Shown: piece by piece, positions 14,773-20,393 of the stretch
Layout: each line of letters starts with the position of its first letter
Position numbering within the stretch: the stretch's first letter is position 1
Origin: a virus
Length of the DNA: 20,393 nucleotides
Reading direction: 5' to 3' (one strand)
IMG/VR virus record: IMGVR_UViG_3300031951_001497
Coordinates: 1 to 20,393 of that record
Notes under the pieces: model-generated
The model's input: the letters and a program-made list of their open reading frames with translations, nothing else
What the model was told of the DNA's origin: nothing
Databases searched by the model: none
Position numbers and translations under genes: made by a program

Positions 14773-14801
14773 ACCGTAGAGCCAAACTCTACGGTTTTTT
14801 T
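14773..14801 (+). terminator. Intrinsic terminator between tube gene and gp26-like gene
   Basis: The 9-bp stem ACCGTAGAG/CTCTACGGT with loop CCAAA (14773-14795) is perfect and GC-containing in an AT-rich region. It is followed by a T-run ending at 14801. The next base is the A of the gp26-like ATG. It should end most transcripts from the tube promoter and let only read-through reach the chaperone genes. Confidence 0.85.
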
Positions 14802-15545
14802 ATGCAAGACGCAACACAATACGGACAAATTGATTTTAATTTACCACATGATGTGGTGCCTTTACCATCAAGAGGAATTTTTTATAAAAATAAAAAGGAA
14901 TCTGTGAAAGTGGGATATTTGACCGCTTCGGATGAAAACACAATTATGTCGGCACCTTCCGATTCCATAGTAACAACACTAATTAGATCAAAATTATATG
15001 AACCGGGAATTAGACCCGAAGATTTGTTAAATGGTGATATTGAAGCTATTCTTATCTTTTTAAGGAACACATCGTTTGGTCCCGAATACACATTCAAATT
15101 AATTGACCCCGAGACTGGTAATGAGTTTAAGGGTAATGTGATGTTAGATGAGTTAAATATTAAACGAACAAATCAATTACCTAATGAGGATGGGACATGG
15201 ACCACAACTTTACCAAGAAGTGAAGTGAAGGTAAAATTAAAACCATTGACATTGGGTGATATGACAGAGTTGGATAGAATGAATGCGATGTATCCTGTGG
15301 GTAAAGCACCTACGGTGACTACAAGATTGGCTAAGTCAATTATTAGTATTAATGATGATACTAGCCCTGAAAATATTATTAAGTTTATTGAATCTATGCC
15401 TATTATGGATTCTAAATACATTAAAAAATTCATTAATGAAAATGAACCAAGATTGGATCTTGTGAAAACAGTTATCGCCCCATCCGGAAAAAAGGTAGAT
15501 TTGAATATCGCCTTTGGGGCAGAGTTTTTTCGCCCTTTCTTCTGA
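14802..15545 (+). CDS. 26: Baseplate hub assembly / tail chaperone protein, T4 gp26-like
   Basis: Matches the T4 baseplate protein family of gp26. The N-terminus has the PLPSRGIFYKNKK stretch (20-32), the VGYLTASDENTIMS block (38-50), RPEDLLNGDIEAILIFLRN (71-89) and FGPEYTFKL. A later segment, LKPLTLGDMTELDRMN, is also typical. It has 247 residues; T4 gp26 has about 208. In T4 gp26 acts with gp51 in assembly of the baseplate hub. Here the gene lies just upstream of a gp51-like frame and the tape measure, the classic place for tail-assembly chaperones. The ATG directly follows the T-run of a terminator, so no ribosome-binding leader separates them. The stop TGA at 15543 is overlapped by the gp51-like frame, and a +1 shift at TTT-CGC would extend this protein by about 52 residues. 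Confidence 0.85.
   Translation: MQDATQYGQIDFNLPHDVVPLPSRGIFYKNKKESVKVGYLTASDENTIMSAPSDSIVTTLIRSKLYEPGIRPEDLLNGDIEAILIFLRNTSFGPEYTFKLIDPETGNEFKGNVMLDELNIKRTNQLPNEDGTWTTTLPRSEVKVKLKPLTLGDMTELDRMNAMYPVGKAPTVTTRLAKSIISINDDTSPENIIKFIESMPIMDSKYIKKFINENEPRLDLVKTVIAPSGKKVDLNIAFGAEFFRPFF
15525..15535 (+). other. Candidate +1 ribosomal frameshift site TTT TTT CGC
   Basis: In the gp26-like frame the codons are GAG TTT TTT CGC CCT. The tRNA(Phe) on TTT can re-pair perfectly on TTC after a +1 slip, leaving GCC CTT TCT in the gp51-like frame. UUU followed by a slow CGN codon is the site known from influenza PA-X, and a stop follows 12 nt later. Confidence 0.5.
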
Positions 15546-15690
15546 TTATAACAGAGTATTATCTGACGAATTTTATTATTTGGCGAAGCATCTACATGTT
15601 TCTTATGGAGATTTTTATCGTATGCCCACTTATTTTAGGAAATATTTGATGAACAAGTTGGTCACGGATTTAACACCCAAAACTAACTAA
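15532..15690 (+). CDS. 51: gp51-like frame, probably read by +1 frameshift from gp26-like gene
   Basis: From GCC at 15532 the +1 frame reads ALSSDYNRVLSDEFYYLAKH, then a helix and aromatic run, YRMPTYFRKYLMNKL, and ends TPKTN. The MPxxxRKYxxxKL segment is the pattern I know from gp51-type hub-assembly proteins of T4-like marine phages. The frame is open back to 15505, but the only in-frame ATG is at the Met of YRMP, deep inside. The sole early alternative start is a TTG at 15514, with no suitable leader. The protein is therefore more likely a C-terminal extension of the gp26-like protein than an independent gene. It ends 25 bases before the tape-measure start. Confidence 0.65.
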   Translation, partial: ALSSDYNRVLSDEFYYLAKHLHVSYGDFYRMPTYFRKYLMNKLVTDLTPKTN

Positions 15691-15694
15691 TCAA

Positions 15695-15701
15695 TATTTA
15701 T
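15695..15701 (+). promoter_or_regulatory. TATTTAT element upstream of tape measure gene
   Basis: It lies 14 nt before the ATG and immediately after the gp51-like stop (TAATCAATATTTATTG). It could start a separate tape-measure transcript. Confidence 0.45.
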
Positions 15702-15715
15702 TGTAAATAAAGTTT

Positions 15716-17455
15716 ATGGCACAAAATATTTTTGACGATTTAAATAAATATGGACAAGGATTGGCCGACATTCTTACCAAACAATTTTTTGCAAATCTGC
15801 AGGAATTTCGTGAAAATCTTGATGAGCAATCTCTGTCCGTTCAAAAGAACATGACTGCCAATAGGGAAACTTATAGAGAGGTTTCCAAAACTATTGCCGA
15901 CGCATCTAAAGATTTGGCTTTGGTTATTGACCAAGGTACCGATGTTGCTAATTTAACACAAAAAGCGGCTGACATAATTTCTAATATCGCCTCTGAACTT
16001 GAATATAGTTTTGTTGTTGGTGCTAAAAATATGGTTGAGATCCAAGCGGCAGCGACAGCAACCGGTTTAGGTATTCAATCCATTACACAAAGTTTTGTAA
16101 AATTTGCTGACTTTGGTGAATCCATGAATAATTTTGGTGAAAACACATTAACCATATTATCTGAAGCTAGAAAATTCGGAGCAAATACAAATCAAGTATT
16201 TCAACAAGTTAGTGATAATTTATCAAATGCTAATAAATTTGGATTTCAAACGGGTGTTGATGGTTTGGCAAGGATGGCGGCAAAAGCGGCTTTACTAAAG
16301 ATTGATATGTCCGACGTATTTAATTTTGCGTCAAAAGTATTTGACCCTGAAGGTGCTATTAGTGCGGTAAATACATTTCAACGATTAGGGGTTGCTGTTG
16401 GTGATTTAGCAGATCCGTTTAGGTTGATGTATTTGGCACAAGAAGACACTGAAGGACTACAAGAAGCTATTGGTGGTGTGGTTGAAAGAATGGGTTTTTT
16501 GAATAAAGAAACCGGTAAATTTGAGATACCTCCAGCTGCTAGACGAGATTTAATGAAAATTTCCGAAGAAACGGGACTTAGTTATGATAACATGGTTAAA
16601 ATGGCTAAGGCAAGGGCTCAACTTAATGAAGTATCAAAAGAATTAAAAGTTGCCGGAATTGACGAAGAAACAAAAATGTTTTTGTCGGGTGTTGCTAATT
16701 TTGATAAGATTAAAGGAGGTTTTACGGTTAAAGTTGATGGTCAAGATAGATTGGTTTCACAACTACAACAAGGTGATTTAGAAAAGATAAAAGCACAAAC
16801 AACAAGTGCCAAAACCTTAGAGGATTTTGCTGCGGAACAATTATCAACACAACAAATGATGAACAATAATTTGACAGCGATTAAAGTTGGTTTCGGAGTG
16901 TCGGGGATTGCTAGTAGTAAAGTGTTCCAAGATCTTATTGAAATACAAAGAGGAGGTCAAAGAATTGTTACTGAAGGTGTTAGACAGGCATTTCGTCCCG
17001 GAGATCAACGACAATTAGTAGATAGATTTGAAACCGGTGGTGTTGATGCAATAAAGGATTTAGTTAAGGGTGACCTTGAAGGGTTTAACGATAAGTTTGG
17101 AACAACTCTTAACGACTTTATTGTTGATTTTTCTGAAAACTTTAGTAAAAGTATTGACAGAATATCCTCAATTGATTTTGCATCCACATTTCAAACACAA
17201 ATTTCTAAAGAAAATATTGTTGTTCCTGCGGTTGGAAGTATTGTTAGTGATCTTATAGAACAATTAGGTATTAAAGAAACTAAGAAACCGGAAACTGTTA
17301 GAGTTGATCCCGTTACTGTCCAATTAACGGGTAGGGTGGATATTATGCAAGATAATAGAGTTGTTGGTCAAATAGATGCTAAAAATTTACAATTTTCAAA
17401 CGCAGTTAAAGCAGTATTAAAAGAACCTGATGTTTATAACGCGCCGGGTCAATAA
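15716..17455 (+). CDS. 29: Tape measure/baseplate hub protein, T4 gp29-like
   Basis: Sets tail length and is threaded through the tube. It has 579 residues, close to the 590 of T4 gp29. Residues 1-100 are predominantly helical and coiled-coil-like (KQFFANLQEFRENLDEQSLS). A central segment around 120-250 has the kind of block seen in tape measures: SFVKFADFGESMN, then VFDPEGAISAVNTFQRLG at about 205-225. Later regions alternate helix and Gly-rich turns. The C-terminal 60 residues turn beta-like (VTVQLTGRVDIM). No transmembrane segments are visible. Position is diagnostic: directly after the chaperone pair and before a tube-cap-like gene, as 26-51-(27)-29-48 in T4. I see no gp27 equivalent between them. 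Function is well supported by context and only moderately by motif. Confidence 0.78.
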   Translation: MAQNIFDDLNKYGQGLADILTKQFFANLQEFRENLDEQSLSVQKNMTANRETYREVSKTIADASKDLALVIDQGTDVANLTQKAADIISNIASELEYSFVVGAKNMVEIQAAATATGLGIQSITQSFVKFADFGESMNNFGENTLTILSEARKFGANTNQVFQQVSDNLSNANKFGFQTGVDGLARMAAKAALLKIDMSDVFNFASKVFDPEGAISAVNTFQRLGVAVGDLADPFRLMYLAQEDTEGLQEAIGGVVERMGFLNKETGKFEIPPAARRDLMKISEETGLSYDNMVKMAKARAQLNEVSKELKVAGIDEETKMFLSGVANFDKIKGGFTVKVDGQDRLVSQLQQGDLEKIKAQTTSAKTLEDFAAEQLSTQQMMNNNLTAIKVGFGVSGIASSKVFQDLIEIQRGGQRIVTEGVRQAFRPGDQRQLVDRFETGGVDAIKDLVKGDLEGFNDKFGTTLNDFIVDFSENFSKSIDRISSIDFASTFQTQISKENIVVPAVGSIVSDLIEQLGIKETKKPETVRVDPVTVQLTGRVDIMQDNRVVGQIDAKNLQFSNAVKAVLKEPDVYNAPGQ

Positions 17456-17472
17456 AAAAATAGCTACTAATC

Positions 17473-17479
17473 TATTTAT
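17473..17479 (+). promoter_or_regulatory. TATTTAT element upstream of large baseplate gene
   Basis: It lies 17 nt before the ATG at 17497 in CTATTTATATTAAAATG. An upstream ATG at 17486 opens only a three-codon frame. Confidence 0.45.
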
Positions 17480-17496
17480 ATTAAAATGAATTATTG

Positions 17497-20393
17497 ATGG
17501 GAACTAGTCCGTTATCGTTTAATGCAACCGAGATCATTAGAAAAAGTTTAATTGTAAGGAATCTTAAACCTTACAGAAAACCAGGCGTATATACACCACC
17601 AAGTGGTGCGGTTACATACCCAACCGAATTACAGGATTATAGTGTAATTGATTCTCCTGATGTTTTAATAGATAACAGTCCTTTTTCTGATAATTTATAT
17701 AAGATTAATGAATTTGGTCCTAATGGTGGTTTTAATAAAACTATAAATTATAATAATGTTGTAAGTTCGGGACCTAATAAGGGGGAATATGGACCATTTC
17801 CCCCATATATCGATGCTATTGAGAATTATAGTATATCCTATCAAAAAGCATCGTCAATTATCAACCAATACGGACCTCCCGGAGGTTTTCAAAATCCGTA
17901 TAATATTGGTTTAATACAAAGGTCTAAAGGTGTTTTGGCACCGTATTGGGGTCCACCTAGTTTTAGACCCTCATTATATTCACCATATGCGGTTTTACTT
18001 TCAAGTAATCCACAAGGGTCGGATGGTACATTATCTTTGGATTCTGAACCAAGAAGGTTTGATATTGGGGTTGCGTTAAAGGCTAATTTAAAGGCGAGGG
18101 TTGATCAAAATGTTAGAACCGAAACAATCGGAAGACTTACATTCTTAGAGTCACTTAGAGATCCATTTGAGGTGGCTCAAGTTTTGGCGGGTAAAAGACC
18201 TATAGTATCAAAAGATTGGACAATTACTGTTCCGTCAAACGCTATTGGTAAAATGGCGGATATTCTTAACAGAATTGCAGGAACTTACTATCCTGTATCA
18301 CCGATACCGGGTGATTATTTTGATGAGGATATGACACAGAACAACCTTGGTAGAACACAACAAACGGTTGTTGGTGCTGCGGTTGCGGGGGCGTTTGGAA
18401 CGAGAGGGTCAAGAGGTAGAACACCGTCGGATTTATTCTTAAAAAATACAGGATCGGGTCAAAAATTCCAACTACAATCTAACATTGAACAAAACAAGTT
18501 TAGACCCGCGTTTAGTGATGATGCCGTAGGTGGTATATTTTCGTTTAATTTATCAAACTTAACTAAAGGAAACTTTTATGTTGGTTCAAAGGATCAAGAT
18601 CCGGGATCTTTAACATCACCTCCGGGTGCTATACCAAAAGATGAAACGGGTAGAGAAGTTAATGCTCCTGTATATGGACCTGAAGTATTGGGTAATAATT
18701 ATGAAAATAATATACAAATCCAAAACGGTTTTGCGGGTAAATCTTATGAGGATGCGGGGGGTATTCAAGGAGGGTTCACATGGGTATCACCGAAATATAG
18801 TAAAAATGCGGGTAAAAATGTAGCACCTGGTGGTGATTATACCACAAATAACCCAACATTTAATAGTATTAGTGATAAATTCAATGCGGGTAAATCAACT
18901 AATTATGAATTTAGACCGGGTAGTATTTTAGATGATACTCAAAGGTTAATAGATTCACAACCCGATGGTGCTAAGAGACTTAACCACGTTGGTAACGCAA
19001 TTGACCAAGTATCTAAAGTATTTAGTGATGGGTATAAGGAATTAACTAAGGGTTCTAGGGTGATATCTTACACTAATGCGTCGGGAACGGAAGCGGGTAG
19101 AGAATATTGTAGGGTGTTTGCTAAGGACAAACCATATATTAATTATGAAAATTTACAGAAACAAAAAGGTAGTATCTATCAATTTGTTAATTCTGTAATA
19201 ACTTCAACATATAATTTGAATATTGTTCCGACAAGTAACAACGTTAATCCAACTGCAGTTGAGAAAAACGTTACCAAATACATGTTTAGTATTGAAAACT
19301 TGGCTTGGAGAACGTCAAATAAAGAAGGTTTTAGAGTGTCGGACCTTCCTGCTTGTGAGAGAGGTCCTAATGGGGGTAGAATAATGTGGTTCCCACCTTA
19401 TGGTTTAACATTTAGTGAGGATTCAAGACCGTCGTTTAATGAAAATACATTTATTGGACGACCTGAACCTGTTTATACTTATAAAAACACATCAAGATCG
19501 GGTCAATTATCATTTAAGATTGTGGTGGATCACCCATCTATATTAAATCTTATTGTTAATAAGGTTTTGGCGAATACTGATAGAGAAACTGCTGATAATA
19601 TCGTTGATTCTTTCTTCGCGGGTTGTAAAGAATATGATTTGTATGAATTGGCTCAAACATATAATACCATACCGGCATCGGATTTGGTATATTTTCAATC
19701 AATTGTTAATACAACAACACCACAAAATCCTGCAACACAGGAATCTACACAACCGATTAATCAATCACAACCGGCACCAATTATTCCTCAACAAACCAAA
19801 CCATCTGAATTAAATTGGGATAAGTTTAAAAACTTAGGTTTTTATTTTTACAACGATTATCCCGATCCAAATACGAGATTAACTCAAACAACGAGTGCTT
19901 ATGATGTTGAATATAATTTCTTATTAAGTAAGGAAACAACCTTCATTGAAGTTGCTTCAAGAAATAATACACAAACTGAGATGCAAAATTTCTTTGATGA
20001 TATTGTTATTGATAACTTCACAACTGTTGGTAATAAATTGGTTCCCGAGATAAAGAAAGTTTTGGATGACGGGACTGCTAAAAGTATAACAATTACTTTA
20101 ATTGGTTCTGCGTCCGCACCTGCAACAATAAGTTACAACGTTGATTTGTCAAAAAGAAGAATTGATAGTGTTAAAGATTATTTCCAAAATGTTTTGGGTT
20201 CATACATAGATTCGGGAAGATTGAAAATTGATTCGGGTTCTGCGAGAGGTGAGCAAGAATCAAGTGCTACACTATATAGTTTCAATAAAGGGACTAAATC
20301 ACAGGGTTATAATTGTACTGACTTAGATACTAAAAATATACCATACAATAAGATATTTTCCGTTCAAGCATCTGCTTGTAGAAGAGTTGGAAT
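17497..20393 (+). CDS. Large baseplate protein, gp48-like tube-cap region plus OmpA-like domain, 3' end cut
   Basis: The frame is open from ATG 17497 to the window edge, at least 965 codons. The first 120 residues are Pro/Gly/Asn/Tyr-rich (KPGVYTPPSGAV, NEFGPNGG, YGPFPPY). A middle region (about 625-700) has the FPPYGLTFSEDSRPS, FIGRPEPVYTYKNTSRS and GQLSFKIVVDHPS pattern seen in tube-like domains of baseplate tube-cap proteins. A Pro/Gln/Thr linker (about 739-770) leads to an OmpA-like domain: FYFYNDYPDP at about 782-791, SITITLIGSAS, and YNVDLSKRRIDSVKDYF at 880-896. That last segment fits the N-x-x-L-S-x-x-R signature, though the usual Asp before it is absent. In T4 the gene after 29 is 48 (364 residues), so this is likely a greatly enlarged gp48 analogue. 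OmpA-like domains bind peptidoglycan; here that could anchor the baseplate to the cell wall (inference). Confidence 0.72.
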   Translation, partial: MGTSPLSFNATEIIRKSLIVRNLKPYRKPGVYTPPSGAVTYPTELQDYSVIDSPDVLIDNSPFSDNLYKINEFGPNGGFNKTINYNNVVSSGPNKGEYGPFPPYIDAIENYSISYQKASSIINQYGPPGGFQNPYNIGLIQRSKGVLAPYWGPPSFRPSLYSPYAVLLSSNPQGSDGTLSLDSEPRRFDIGVALKANLKARVDQNVRTETIGRLTFLESLRDPFEVAQVLAGKRPIVSKDWTITVPSNAIGKMADILNRIAGTYYPVSPIPGDYFDEDMTQNNLGRTQQTVVGAAVAGAFGTRGSRGRTPSDLFLKNTGSGQKFQLQSNIEQNKFRPAFSDDAVGGIFSFNLSNLTKGNFYVGSKDQDPGSLTSPPGAIPKDETGREVNAPVYGPEVLGNNYENNIQIQNGFAGKSYEDAGGIQGGFTWVSPKYSKNAGKNVAPGGDYTTNNPTFNSISDKFNAGKSTNYEFRPGSILDDTQRLIDSQPDGAKRLNHVGNAIDQVSKVFSDGYKELTKGSRVISYTNASGTEAGREYCRVFAKDKPYINYENLQKQKGSIYQFVNSVITSTYNLNIVPTSNNVNPTAVEKNVTKYMFSIENLAWRTSNKEGFRVSDLPACERGPNGGRIMWFPPYGLTFSEDSRPSFNENTFIGRPEPVYTYKNTSRSGQLSFKIVVDHPSILNLIVNKVLANTDRETADNIVDSFFAGCKEYDLYELAQTYNTIPASDLVYFQSIVNTTTPQNPATQESTQPINQSQPAPIIPQQTKPSELNWDKFKNLGFYFYNDYPDPNTRLTQTTSAYDVEYNFLLSKETTFIEVASRNNTQTEMQNFFDDIVIDNFTTVGNKLVPEIKKVLDDGTAKSITITLIGSASAPATISYNVDLSKRRIDSVKDYFQNVLGSYIDSGRLKIDSGSARGEQESSATLYSFNKGTKSQGYNCTDLDTKNIPYNKIFSVQASACRRVG

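Noticed and set aside
15490-15514. TTG at 15514 as the start of a separate gp51-like gene
   Set aside because: The only purine-rich stretch (AAAGGTAG) is too far upstream, and all confident starts in the window are ATG; kept as the fallback to frameshifting.
15629-15690. ATG inside the gp51-like frame as an independent start
   Set aside because: It would drop the first part of the conserved segment (LSDEFYYLAKH) and leave a 20-residue peptide.
18626-19813. Short plus-strand frames inside the large baseplate gene
   Set aside because: They are out of frame with a long, compositionally normal coding sequence that stays open throughout.
1-20393. tRNA genes, CRISPR arrays and insertion sequences
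   Set aside because: No cloverleaf with a conserved TTCRA arm, no regular repeat-spacer series and no transposase-like frame was seen; the only repeats are the coding array at 4712-6460.

Overview
The window looks like part of the genome of a T4-like contractile-tailed phage (myovirus). The evidence is a family B DNA polymerase, a gp13/gp14/gp15-type neck and tail-completion set, a contractile sheath and tube, a gp26/gp51-type chaperone pair, a tape measure and a tube-cap-like baseplate protein, mostly in T4-like order. The DNA is AT-rich. No recognisable Shine-Dalgarno sequence precedes the well-supported starts, and A/T-rich leaders precede them instead. That would suit a Bacteroidota host, but this is inference only. 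T4 assignments rest on motifs, length and gene order read by eye, not on database searches.

Layout. (1) 1-1757, plus strand: the 3' part of the DNA polymerase gene, cut by the window edge. (2) 1754-8215, minus strand: a small beta-rich protein and a gp13-like neck protein; then an accessory block with a PD-(D/E)XK-like putative nuclease, a Mn/Fe superoxide dismutase, five tandem paralogous small genes and a SNF2-family helicase. (3) 8258-9810, plus strand: gp14-like and gp15-like genes. (4) 9807-9965, minus strand: a 52-residue ribbon-helix-helix-like gene. (5) 10088-20393, plus strand: sheath, HAD-family phosphatase-like protein, tube, gp26-like chaperone with an overlapping gp51-like frame, tape measure, and a very large baseplate protein with an OmpA-like domain that runs off the end. 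No stretch over 300 bases lacks a gene.

How the genes fit together. The plus-strand block encodes the tail: neck and completion proteins, sheath, tube, assembly chaperones, tape measure and the baseplate piece on which the tube starts. The minus-strand block between gp13 and gp14 is accessory. It carries a likely oxidative-stress enzyme translationally coupled to a nuclease-like protein, a remodelling helicase, and a recently amplified family with an invariant N-terminus and a diverging centre.

The strongest leads are: a likely +1 frameshift (UUU_CGC) joining the gp26- and gp51-like frames just before the tape measure; a strong intrinsic terminator ending on the base before the gp26-like start codon, as if to attenuate it; a recurring TATTTAT element upstream of genes on both strands, often only 4-5 nt before ATG; the five-copy paralog array with two copies cut short by stop codons; and the tube-cap/OmpA fusion.
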